From Camillea tinctor (lineage: Eukaryota > Ascomycota > Sordariomycetes > Xylariales > Xylariaceae), in contig MU394182.1 in NCBI GenBank assembly GCA_022578605.1, forward strand, positions 1 through 21,744: DNA of 21,744 nucleotides, written 5' to 3'. A model generated the notes under the pieces. It worked only from the letters and a program-made list of their open reading frames with translations, was not told the origin of the DNA and did not search any database. Position numbers and translations under genes: made by a program. Shown here piece after piece: positions 9,703 to 19,305 of this stretch (the stretch's first letter is position 1; each line of letters starts with the position of its first letter).

Positions 9703-11224
9703 AAGCGAAACCGGATCATACAGGCCCTTCATCGTAATCTGGCTAGAGACCTTTCACTCGGGTGTGTTGCTAATGTGAATCTATAGGTGTTTGTGTTACT
9801 GGTAGGGGATTGTGGGCATAAAAGGGTTTCTGACCGCCAAAATCTCGTCTTTGGTCCCAATGGCGACAATGATACATACTATCATATTCTAGCACTCGAA
9901 AAGGGAGGAAGTCGGCTTTCATCACTAGAACTTTTCCCAACAGATAGGGCTTCAATTGAGGCTCCGTTCGTGCATACAGACATACACATTTGTTCGCCGT
10001 TACCGCACCTACTCCACAAATGGACTGGGTAGAATATTTGAGGTTAAACAACTTCCCTTGGCCCATTGAATCCCATATACCCTACCAGTCCAATTCGCCA
10101 GTTAATGCAATACTACACTTATTAAGGGGCTATTAATACCTCAAAGGCACTAAGAATTTAACTCTTAATAGATGATTTACCTCCATCCGGCGCTGTATTT
10201 GATGGTGTTGCAATTATTCTGAAAAGCTGTGTTAGGAGATGGCAGCCTTCTTTTGATGTTAACTTTCCTCCCCTATAGAAATACGATGCAGCTATAGACA
10301 AATGTACAGCGCTCAGCAACGAAGACTCAAAATAGTGAACCGGATCGCCCTATTATCATAAGATTCTGATTTATCAGACAACGAAGTGATAGTACACATG
10401 GAGGAAGAAGCTGACTTTAAGTAACCATCTGATTTATATCGATTCAAGTGCTGATGATTCCCCGATCTGGATCTACGGCAGCAGTTGGACGCGCTCTGGC
10501 ACTAGTCAGAGTTCCGCTGGACATTGATATTCGAGCCGTTAATCCATTGTATTTGGGCCACCACGTAGTGTTTTGTTTAGTAATCTTGATAGGTATTGTG
10601 TGGAATCGTTATCGAAGCGTGTGTCTAACTCATAGGATCAGAGTTTTGAGCGATATAGCCAAACATCTCATTTTTATGCCTCGTAACAAACGATTTATGG
10701 CCATTTACATAACAGCTATTGACAGATGCTGCATAGCATACCGTCATCAGCGGCAAGCATTGAGACAGCTCTGATTTCGAATATCAACGGGACCACCTTG
10801 TAGATCAACAAATAACCCTCAATCATTTGCTTGCAGTAGGGCTCGTCCTCCTTGACTTTAGCCGTACCGTGCTTTCTTAGTCAAATTACCTTGGAGGGCT
10901 GGGAACTAGAAGTTGCCTATGTGTCTACTACGTAATATAGATAACTCAGCAGGCTTTAGGTTTATTAGGTAGTTCTCCTTTCCGGCTCCAGCATCCATTT
11001 TTTCCTTAACTCATCACATACACCATACAATAGCTTGATAGCATACGGCAATATACCCCACTGTGCCCTTAGGCCCTAAAAAATTATTAGTTATATATTA
11101 CTTTTATACAGTAACAGAGACGATTCAGTAGTAACCTTACGACTCCGTAGTGGGGTCAAGGATGAGGCCTTGACGGCTGATGTGGCTAAAGCAGGTGATT
11201 ACCAACCTAAGTGTGTATTAGGTA
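9703..11224. other. Unassigned interval, no supportable gene
   Basis: About 1.5 kb of normal-GC DNA with open frames of at most 108 codons (10448-10774) and no motif I recognise. It could hold decayed coding sequence, because composition is gene-like, but I cannot name a family. Confidence 0.35.
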
Positions 11225-11286
11225 TGTGTGATAAAAGATGATCATTAATTGCCCTTCCGCAATTAGCGTTTATATAGTCCGTAACA
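11225..11286 (+). mobile_element. 62-bp mini solo LTR-like element, family B
   Basis: Starts TGTGTGATAAAAG and ends TATATAGTCCGTAACA, flanked by an exact 5-bp duplication AGGTA (11220-11224 and 11287-11291). The central hairpin is AATTGC-CCTTCC-GCAATT. It is the reference copy for the family found also at 8767-8829 and 8941-9000. Confidence 0.8.
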
Positions 11287-11664
11287 AGGTATGAACTTGT
11301 GAATCACGACCCTATGTTGCCTCAAGGCAGGTTTGGCAGTGTTTAGGATTATGAGATATGAAGGTAAAGTGGCATAGGATTGTGCATCGGACGCTTCCTA
11401 CTGGGGAGGATATGGTGAGGGAATAGCTAACTACGTGGCTTGAGTCACATCGAAATTATCAACATGGTAATCACTTATAATTTGAACATACACTGAAGTT
11501 TAGATTCTATTAGATACGATAGTCACATATGTACACAATTACTAGGTACCCTGATAAAGCTACTCTAGGCTTTTAACTAGTCGAACCGCCAAAAAAGAGG
11601 TGAGTATGGTAGCTAAACTGTTCGCAAGCCGGCTCTAGCAACTAGAGGTCGCAACAACTAGTGC
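11287..11664. other. Unassigned interval
   Basis: No open frame, repeat or RNA gene that I can support. Confidence 0.35.
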
Positions 11665-12130
11665 TTGTATGGGCTGTGCTGCCTTGTTAACACTAAGACT
11701 CGTATCATCTGTGTGTATATTGCTCGTGATGAAGTGGGTAACTTGCCTCCGACTCCTGGCGAGGATAGTGCCTACTACATATATAGAAACATGTTGAGAC
11801 TGACTGTTATTGTTGAAATAGGTGGTCTGTGCGTCCCACACCTATGCTGTATATAAGACATCCAGTAGGCCCTTAAGGCCTACGGTATCTCTCCTCCTTA
11901 CACAACTAATGATACACCTTATGGCAACCTACCTAAAATCAACAGTTATCACGGCTAATGTCATTCAACTTAAAAATGGCCAGCCAGCCAATAGTTGTCT
12001 CGCCATCAACGTCGACCTTGACAGGAATGTCTTGCTGGAAAGAAATAATGAAGTTATTAGGCTTATCAGGTTCACCAAAAAGGTCTATACATGCCTGTTA
12101 ACCCCATTTCGTCAATTGAGGAAGCGGTAA
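11665..12130 (+). pseudogene. Possible unknown reading frame split by a 134-bp LTR-like element
   Basis: Two plus-strand open frames (11665 onward, and one ending at 12130) lie in different frames on either side of the insertion at 11811-11944. The insertion plus one GTTAT duplicate is 139 bp, one more than a multiple of three, and without it the two frames are continuous for about 108 codons. I recognise no domain. The length is only modestly above chance, so this may not be a real gene. Confidence 0.3.
11811..11944 (+). mobile_element. 134-bp LTR-like element, family T copy 1
   Basis: Starts TGTTGAAATAGGTGG and ends CTAAAATCAACA, flanked by an exact 5-bp duplication GTTAT (11806-11810 and 11945-11949). 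It has a CTGTATATAAGA TATA-like box and a GGCCCTTAAGGCC palindrome. It aligns end to end with 16690-16822 (reverse complement). Length, TG...CA ends and duplication fit a solo LTR of a small (TRIM-like) retroelement. Confidence 0.85.
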
Positions 12131-14221
12131 TATGTTCTCAGAGTTCCTAAGGAGGGTCCTACTCAACCCGCTAAAATACCCCTACCTCATAAGATGTATA
12201 TCTAAGGTTCTTGTTACCAAGTTCTTCAACAAGTCTGTGGCTCTGATGTACTGTTCGTAGACAACGAAGTCCTACGAATGGATGACACTGAAATATTACT
12301 CTCCTCCTTAGCGAAATCCAGGAAGTTCCTGAGTCCCATATAAGCAGTTAATAATTACCCTGAGTTAGGCGTGTAACAGAAAATCCCTGTTTCGACTCTA
12401 AAAGACACTAACTAGAATTAGTTGAGAACCTTGAGGTCATACTTCTTTACCACGCGTACTTAAGCTTTGGTTACCTGATGAATAGCTATAGAAGTTCCCA
12501 AAACATACCGATATTCATAAACAGCATCACCTGTGTTGATGCTAGTAGGTCAAAAGGAAGCCAATAAACCGAGTCTCGCACATTGAATCGCACGGAAGAT
12601 GAACTCATTAACAGACTGTCATTGAAGGTTATTAAACTATGTTCCTAGCACAAAGTACTGAAACTTTCTTCTAGACGACCTCAAAGTCCTCTTCCAGGAC
12701 AATATCTGCAGGAAGTACCGCGAGGATCAAGAGTTAGAATACGACGAGGTGGCGTGGTGGGGCGGACGGACAATTATGGGGCAACCCTAGACGATAGTGA
12801 GCATAATGATAGACTACCTAGGTATACACCTAAGTGTTAAGTAACCTCAAGAAGAAACCACCTAAGGACAGTCAACGTCTCAAGACTTGTAGAGTATAAT
12901 TGTTAACATTGGACCCAAGACTTCCAAGATGCTATGACCTGCGTCTAGCTCCGATCACCAACGAGAGAGAGCGAGCAAATGAATGATGAACATAGTTAAA
13001 GAGGCGCAATAGCCAATGATGAGCTCTGTGATACTTTCCTAGCTCTCGGCACATGACGTGGCGAGTGCCTCCACTTTCACCGGATCCTGAGCGACGACTT
13101 AACGCCTCAAGAATGCCGCGGGCATCACTGGTAGCGGCGGCACTTATCTAAAGATGAGGGCAGCTCCACCAACGATGAGATATCAAAAGAAAAGAACCGA
13201 TATTTCACACCACAGCGACGATGGCTACCCTACCCTACCCCGTGGGAGAAGACCCGGAAACATTAAGAGACGTAAGGATGGTGGAATGGTGGACATTGTA
13301 ATGGCTCTTCGAGCGGCTATTATTGTGACCCACAAACCAGGTTCCATATTGCAGGAATCCAGGTTCATAAGGGAACTTAGATCATATGATATTTAAATAA
13401 GTTTAAGGCGGAGATCATGGTCTTTGCGCAACTATAGCTTAGCTACCAATCTTTCTTATTACGAGGCAGTTTTCTTAATCGCCATTTAGCTCCCTGCAAG
13501 AGCTAGCTATCAGCTGAGCTTAACATTGAAATCTAATGATTAATAAGCACAGACCATATAAGTTGGACTATTTAGTGATATAGGTAGTGTAGATAATGAG
13601 AGGATATAGTGTAAGTGAAATCCTTTACCGTGTTTCATGATGAGACTTTCATTATCTTGCTGTGCGGCTCCCTTGCCGAGGACATTCGAGAGGTGCCGCC
13701 GAATATACATTCATATACGTATAAATTTGGCTTAATCGCTACCTATAAATCGTTGCAGGCTTCAATAAAACCTGGTTTCCTCCGCCCTTCATACTGTTTT
13801 CCCTTGTATCTCATGATCACGCACTTTCTGCGCGCATAACCCCATTCCGATTGGTCTGCTATTAAAGGATGTCTGTGCACATACATATATGGCCCACGCT
13901 CCTCTCCATTACAGCCTTGCCCCGCATAACCATACGACCCTTTGTTCCTGATTTCCCACCCTTCTTGCCCTCTCAGATTTGTCACCCGTCCTTAACGTCT
14001 TATTCTATAATGCCCGGGATATGTTCATTTGTAAATGTAGTGCAAGCGGTGTGCTAGACCATGGTGTACATGGCACTGCAGACCTAATAAGTGAACAAAG
14101 TGAGTATTAGGTGTATAAGTAACGGTATTACAAGCAGTTGTAATTTTAATCTTCCACACAATAACATCTCGATCACCTAAAATCTTGCCGTGGCCCTCAA
14201 AACACCTATATATCAGCTAAC
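12131..14221. other. Unassigned interval upstream of the 14222 gene
   Basis: About 2.1 kb with no open frame beyond 80 codons. Composition around 12600-13400 is coding-like, with short charged frames, but every frame is broken and I recognise no family. The 5' flank of the next gene includes CTATATAT at about 14207-14214, very close to its ATG. Confidence 0.35.
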
Positions 14222-16269
14222 ATGCGACTGATCTGCGAATTCGACAACGGAACTACTGCCGATATACAGACGGCCATTGCTCTGAGTCCTTACGATGTAC
14301 GCGGGCTTATCAACGAGGCATTTTTCCATTGTTTACGTGTCTTGCCTGATTCTTACGGCTTTCTCCAGGCCGAGGGTTCGGTTCGACATGTTCTTGAGAC
14401 TTTCCAGGCCGATCAAGATCGTTACATTGAAAATTATATAACAGCACGTTCATTCTCATTAGGTGACCAGTCCCAACTGACACCTCGTGCCGAGTTGGTT
14501 CACGCGTCCTTGCGGGCGGGCGGCCCGCTTGCCCTCATCGGTGTCTTTCACGCAACATTCAATGCCAGTCGTAATGCACAAAACTTGGAAACGCTGAACT
14601 TCTTCCTAAACGAATCTACAGAAGCGTCAAAACAAAATCTTTATAAGAGAGCTGCGATGTTCCCTTGTAATCCATCCATATGCACTTGGTTCAGTCGATT
14701 AATCGGCCGACTTAGCCCTAGCTCTCGGGCCCTTGCCTACCTTCTTTCTTGCCTGGGGACCTCTGAAGTGTCCAGACGTCTCTTTTCTCGCGCTCTGAAG
14801 CCATCTGAGACATGGGGCACTGATGGGGAGATCACGGCGGTTGATCCGCAGCCTCATAAGTTTTTGGATCATGTCTCATCAACCACTGCCATGCGCGAGC
14901 TGGAGACAATTGGGTTCCTCAGGATTACCCCAACTCTTGTACGAGCCGATCAGCGTCTTGTCCAATTCTTACAACAAACTTGTGATCTAAGTTGTTGGAG
15001 GATACAGGCAGTTGAAATGGTCTGCCACGCCTTTCCAAAGCATCGATCTATTGACCCTGAGTGGTAGGTAGCTTTACGGATTCATTTGAGTACCCATGGG
15101 CTAACACATATCATAGCTATGAGGCCCAATGCGAATTGATCCTACCATGTCTTCGACATGTCCTTTCCTATTTTGCAGACCCGAAGATCGTGTTGCATTT
15201 TTCAAATATGCCCATTCTATCCGTAGTTGTAGAAGCATGCCTGTCAGCATCCGATTTTGGTGACCAAGTCCAGAAGGATCTGGCGCTTTCCACTGCTGAA
15301 AAGCTGTTGGAAGCATCTAAGAAGAAGTACTTCAACGAACACGATCACGTCATCTTACAAGCCAGAGTCAGCCTGAAAAAGGCTATGGCGATACGATCCT
15401 ACACTCATATCCCTTTCCTGGGAGCTAGGTGTATTTCATCCAACCAGAGAGATCCCCGATCGAATGCCTTATCAGCTGAGATAGCCATATTTAAAGCTGA
15501 GAAAGAAATGAGTTCTAATCGCTTTGATCTAGCTCTTCGGAAGCTTGATGCGTTCATCACTACTACGGGAAGTAACTTATCAACTCTCGAAAAGATTAAG
15601 ACCATGGAGGTTGCTACAGTATACGGCAACATGTTAAGATGCATAGGCCACTTTTCAGAGGCGTACCAGCTTCTCGAGCCATTACCTCGGACACACTACG
15701 TAACGTTATATCTCAGCTCAGTGTTGTGTGAACTGGGAGACTGTGATCGGGCTATTACAATGTTGGAGGGACAATTACAACTTAGGACGAATAGTCCTTG
15801 CTTGCAAGAGGAAACTAGGATTGCATTAGCTCATGTCTATTGCTTCAAATCTATGCAGGCAGTGAAAAATGGTCAGCAAGACAAGAAATCGCTGAAAGTG
15901 GCAACTGAAATGTATCTCGATCTGCGTCAACTTATACGAGCACACACGCAGAAGGCCAACTTAGATCGCTTTTCAATTTCCGCAGGAATAGCAGTTATCA
16001 GTTGTATTAAAGGCGAGCTGGAGAATTCTTGGATTGCGTGGAATGAAGCCTTTCTTGCGCTGAAGTCTAGTGGGCTCTCCTTTGGATATACAGATGCGCT
16101 TGTTCTATATATCATGAGCGAGATAGAATTCGAGCGTCATACAACAAAAGACAGCCAGTTACACAGGGACAAAGCTCGAGCGGTTTTCATGGAATATAAC
16201 CGTCAGCATCGTTTCCTTGGTCTAGGCTCGCTCTGTCCAGATATCATTGGAATTCTTTTCATGACATGA
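14222..16269 (+). CDS. Hypothetical protein, possible NLR-type winged-helix plus TPR-like repeats
   Basis: Two exons, 14222-15063 and 15117-16269, give about 664 residues. The 53-bp intron has donor GTAGGT, branch GCTAAC and acceptor CATAG and joins the frames exactly. Residues about 164-251 (LSPSSRALAYLLSCLG ... ELETIGFLRI ... DQRLVQFL) resemble the winged-helix region after NB-ARC domains in fungal NLRs, where a hydrophobic L-S-P-x-A-x-x-L-L-x-x-L-S helix and an H/Q-R-L-V-Q-x-x motif recur. The C-terminal 380 residues are helical with TPR-like pairs (for example LSSVLCELGDCDRAITMLEGQL). No P-loop or Walker B is seen, so it is either a truncated NLR relative or another helical protein. The frame is clean. 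A decayed LTR begins about 80 bp past the stop and the C-terminus may be atypical. Confidence 0.7.
15064..15116 (+). other. Intron of the 14222-16269 gene
   Basis: 53-bp intron with 5' GTAGGT, a GCTAAC branch site at about 15100-15105 and 3' ATCATAG. It splits a Cys codon (TG|C). Reading through it would stop at TAG 15065-15067. Confidence 0.85.
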
Positions 16270-16349
16270 AGGCACGATTAATGCAGATGAAGAATCGTAA
16301 ATATGGGCGAAAGAGCTGGAACATGATCTGAGTTCAGAATTGAAACTTT

Positions 16350-16480
16350 CTACATATAAACAGGTAGGAATCAAGCTTTTATATTGGGAACAGTTTATAT
16401 TCAATGTTCAAGTCCCTTTACGACCACAAGAGACTTATTAATTGAATAAAAATTTTAGTTCCAAGCAAATATCTTGTCAC
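16350..16480 (+). mobile_element. Decayed family A LTR fragment
   Basis: Matches the 3' half of the LTR at 9443-9697: ATATAAACAGG for the TATA region, GACTTATTAATTGAATAA, GTTCCAAGC and the terminal CTTGTCAC. Many changes are toward A/T. The 5' half is not recognisable and no target duplication is found, so it is a truncated or eroded copy. Confidence 0.6.
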
Positions 16481-16689
16481 GATATAGACAATCCACCCCT
16501 GATAGCCTAATCGAGTACCATTGTCCCCCACCGCATAGCTAATGCTCCCCAGCTCGTAACAAAAGGTAAAGCATTGAAGAATATAATCGCAGTGTGGAAA
16601 TCACCAAGCTCCTTCGACAGGACACCCTCACGGCCTCCTCACACTGTCTGTTGATGTAAGAATGGCAGCTTTTTTTCTTTTGCTTAAGC
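16481..16689. other. Short spacer before the nuclease pseudogene region
   Basis: Normal-GC spacer. The right part (about 16640-16684) may be the distal end of the minus-strand nuclease pseudogene separated from it by the family T element. Confidence 0.3.
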
Positions 16690-16822
16690 TGTTGATTTTA
16701 AGTAGGTTGCCATAAAGTATATTAAATGTTATAAAAAAAAAGAAATATCGTAGGCTTTAAGGGCTTATTAAATGTTTTATATATAGCATAAGTGTGGGAC
16801 GCATAAGCCACCTATTTCAACA
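16690..16822 (-). mobile_element. 133-bp LTR-like element, family T copy 2, mutated
   Basis: Read on the minus strand it starts TGTTGAAATAGGTGG and ends TTAAAATCAACA, with an exact 5-bp duplication TAAGC (16685-16689 and 16823-16827). Compared with 11811-11944, nearly all differences in the central part are C-to-T or G-to-A, as expected for RIP. It lies at the C-terminal end of the nuclease pseudogene. Confidence 0.85.
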
Positions 16823-17059
16823 TAAGCGGTTGTCCTATCCGTATTCTTATGGAATCTTCGTCTGTAAGTGTTATTTCAATGCCAATACTCAGCTTCGACG
16901 CTCTATCCTTGTACGGCATCTGATTTGCTACTTGTACGCGACGACGACCTAAGCTTCTTGCCGGTAATGACGGAAGAACCATAAGTGGGTGGCGGGCGAG
17001 TCTTTGCCTTTTAAGAGGCTCTCTTGTGACTTTCTTCTAATAAAATATGTAAAGAACTT

Positions 17060-17634
17060 CGAATTATGCGCAGTTGTTTATCCTTGCTTTAATTTATAAT
17101 GTTTTAAACATGTAAAACTTATAATAATATAAAGGTTTTTAAAGTTAAAAACTTTTAACATTTATTATATGATGGTTGCATAATAAGGACAGGAAGTAAC
17201 TATGTACCCCACACATAAATAGGTTGCACTTTCCTGCATAACCTTAGTTAAATAGTTCCTTTTTTAAACATAAATAACACAACCGTTTTTCACCACTTGT
17301 TTTTACTTTATTTTTATTTTTTTTAAGTACGTACATTTATTAACATTATATAAATAATAATTTATTTTTTTATTTTTTTATTATTAATAATAATATTAAG
17401 TATAGCGTTATTAATTAATTAAACATTTTTAATTTAATAATTTTTTAATAATTTTAATATATAATATTAATAAATATTAATTTTATTATAACAGTTATTA
17501 TTTTATTAAAAAACTAACTTTAAATACGGCTTATATTTAATATATATAAAAGTTTACGCTTTTTTATAGCTTTAATAAACAAGCATTTATTTTTATTTTT
17601 CATAACCTTTATAATATACATTAGTTATACCTAG
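17060..17634. other. AT-rich mutated stretch inside the nuclease pseudogene
   Basis: Very AT-rich, with stops in all frames. On the minus strand, weak traces of the expected coding sequence remain (an F-Y-I-x-stop...F-K pattern near 17545-17575). This fits a RIP-mutated nuclease core rather than non-coding spacer. Confidence 0.5.
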
Positions 17635-17900
17635 TGATGTAGGGACTAGGGGAACTAGGGACCACAATTGTATATAGTTCGCAATGCATTACAGGTTTGC
17701 GATAGTTTCTCCCTTTTACAACATGGCATGTCGGCGTTACTATACAGTTTAGATCAATACATTCCTTTCGCTTTGAATCTTTTATCTCTATTTCAAATAA
17801 ATAGTATGAAGGTTAGGTGTCGTAGACTAAGGACTTCAGTCCCTAGTCCCCCACAGCCTCATACAACTGTTGGTAGGGGGTCTCCTCTATCTCCAGTTCA
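17635..17900 (+). mobile_element. Probable solo LTR, family F (266 bp)
   Basis: Starts TGATGTAGGGACTAGGGG and ends CTCCAGTTCA, with TG...CA ends and a 4-bp duplication CTAG (17631-17634 and 17901-17904). It is normal-GC while both flanks are AT-rich, so it looks like an insertion made after the flanks were mutated. Near-inverted TAGGGACTAGGG and CCCTAGTCCCC motifs lie at about 17640-17660 and 17840-17852. The boundaries are less secure than for the other elements because the duplication is only 4 bp and CTAG is palindromic. Confidence 0.55.
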
Positions 17901-18081
17901 CTAGCTTAATCCCCCATGTAATAAATTTATTGCTACTTACATACTTTTAACTATTACCTTTAAATTCGATAACGAAAAATAAATATATCAAGCTTTAATA
18001 TTAATTGTTAGCTACCATTTCTGCCCCCATGAAAATTAGTTGGGACTATTGTTTAAAAAAGCGTGGTGGCGGTTATATCCG

Positions 18082-18291
18082 TGTTGGTTGTATCATAGGT
18101 GATGACTAAGGGCCCCAAGGCCTTAGTCATCTCAAAGGACTATAAAAGGGTTGCCAACGCTTGAAACCCTCGACTAGATAGTTCCCTCTTGAGAGACACT
18201 TGAATACACCAGTCTCCAACCCTTTTGTTTGTTATTATGATTTTTCCTTTTATTTCATACGTACGTACACATGCCTAGAGGCATACCAACA
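18082..18291 (+). mobile_element. Solo LTR, family D (210 bp)
   Basis: Terminal TGTTGG and CCAACA, with an exact 5-bp duplication ATCCG (18077-18081 and 18292-18296). It contains a perfect 11-bp hairpin (GATGACTAAGG 18101-18111 with CCTTAGTCATC 18121-18131) followed by an ACTATAAAAGGG TATA box near 18138, which fixes plus orientation. It interrupts the nuclease pseudogene between the LDMLYGY motif and the next coding block. Confidence 0.9.
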
Positions 18292-18798
18292 ATCCGTAAA
18301 GCATGTCAAGCACTATCGTGCTAACTTTCAAGTTAAACCCTATATTTAGAACAGTGTGCTAAGCTATCGGCTGTCTATTTGCGCGTTTCAAGCGATCTCC
18401 TAAATCGTAATCAAGGAAAATCCTGTTCCGGAAGTATTTTTCCACGTCTAATTCTGCCGCCCCCGTGCCAAGTGCTTCCAAAGCTGTATCTTGCTATATC
18501 TCATCAATTAATGGACCAAGAAAGTCATGTTCCCTGCGTACATGATCGAAGAGGCCAGCAATATATTCTGAGAACGGTTCGCGGGAAGAGCGCATATAGA
18601 GGCGGTTCGCAGCGAAGTTCATGTCCTAGTAGAGTGGATCCTCGACGAGGCTCTTCTCAGACGACTGGCCAGAGGCAGACGGTGAGTTCGATGGCGCGAC
18701 TGATCCGGCGTACGATGTTCCCCCGTCCCCTGCATACGCTCGATAGGAGGGGGATCCAGTCGAGGCTGGCGCCGGCGGCACTGCAAAGTCAGAGGCAT

Positions 18799-18939
18799 TG
18801 TCAGGGGTTAGGAAGGAACAAAGAAGAGATACTTGTATATAGGTAACAGTGACATCCATAGTTGTAGTCAGTTCCTCGCACAACAACGTATTGATTACCT
18901 AAGCACTTGTACCTAGCACTTGCTTGGTCCTTCGTGACA
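18799..18939 (-). mobile_element. Solo LTR, family E (141 bp)
   Basis: Plus-strand ends TGTCAGGGG and TTCGTGACA, with an exact 5-bp duplication GGCAT (18794-18798 and 18940-18944). Without the element and one duplicate (146 bp) the nuclease frame continues from DMGRTQDA into SDFAVPPAPAS. A CTATATACAAG box on the minus strand suggests minus orientation. The right end (about 18830) could be misread as an intron acceptor, but the exact duplication argues for insertion. Confidence 0.85.
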
Positions 18940-19305
18940 GGCATCCTGTGTGCGGCCCATATCCGGGGCCGACTTGGAGAGATTCCTCGAGATCGGGCTG
19001 TCTGTACGATGAAGGTAGGTATCCCACCGGCAGCGTTTCTCTCGGTACGACCCAACAGATCCTAGCCACTCGGAGACCAAGGTCTTAACAGACTCGGATC
19101 GGGGACCAGGGTGAGCGGGTTCGACGAAGTCCTTAAGAAAAGAGGCTTTTAGGGGCTTGGGCTTCAGATGTAAAATCGTCGTCTGCTCGTCCTCAGCCTC
19201 CGGCCGTTGAGCAGCATCCAACCGCATCAACCGGGTTCTCTTTGCGGGGGATTGATCGATCCCAACCGCCGCGTCGAGTCGCCTTTTTGCCGACAGTGAA
19301 GGCAT

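Larger units (their letters stand above)
16823..19305 (-). pseudogene. PD-(D/E)XK nuclease-like (DUF7924-type) pseudogene, broken by several LTRs
   Basis: Likely start is the ATG at 19303-19305 (MPSLSAKRR...), although the frame stays open upstream to 19593. N-terminal landmarks: a basic KRRLDAAVG/SPAKRTR segment, KASFLKDFVEPAHPGP, SVKTLVSEWLGSVGSYREKR, then a Ser/Pro-rich linker ending SLVEDPLY. Further on are EPFSEYIAGLFDHVRREHDF, a KVSTIVLDMLYGY segment (about 18295-18330), MGAEMVANN and a YLFFVIEFK core with E at 17965-17967 and K at 17959-17961, the E-x-K of the fold. A C-terminal trace is at about 16830-17060 (SLHILLEESHKRAS, a Ser/Lys-rich stretch, FHKNTD). Family assignment rests on my recall of fungal members. 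Lesions: TAG at 18626-18628, 18494-18496 and 18359-18361, frameshifts and many stops in the core, and LTRs at 18799-18939, 18082-18291 and 17635-17900. It is non-functional. Confidence 0.75.

Noticed and set aside
10448..10774. 108-codon plus-strand frame as a gene
   Set aside because: No motif, no plausible introns or context; length is compatible with chance.
17638..17855. Alternative 218-bp LTR with TGTAGGG...CCCCACA ends
   Set aside because: Flanking pentamers AGTGA and GCCTC do not match; the 17635-17900 boundaries with CTAG duplicates are preferred.
18379..18846. 155-codon plus-strand frame
   Set aside because: It is the antisense of the nuclease pseudogene, whose minus-strand translation has recognisable family motifs.
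18830..18944. Intron in the nuclease gene
   Set aside because: A possible donor and a TTTGCAG acceptor exist nearby, but the exact GGCAT duplicates with TG...CA ends and the frame match across them favour an LTR insertion.
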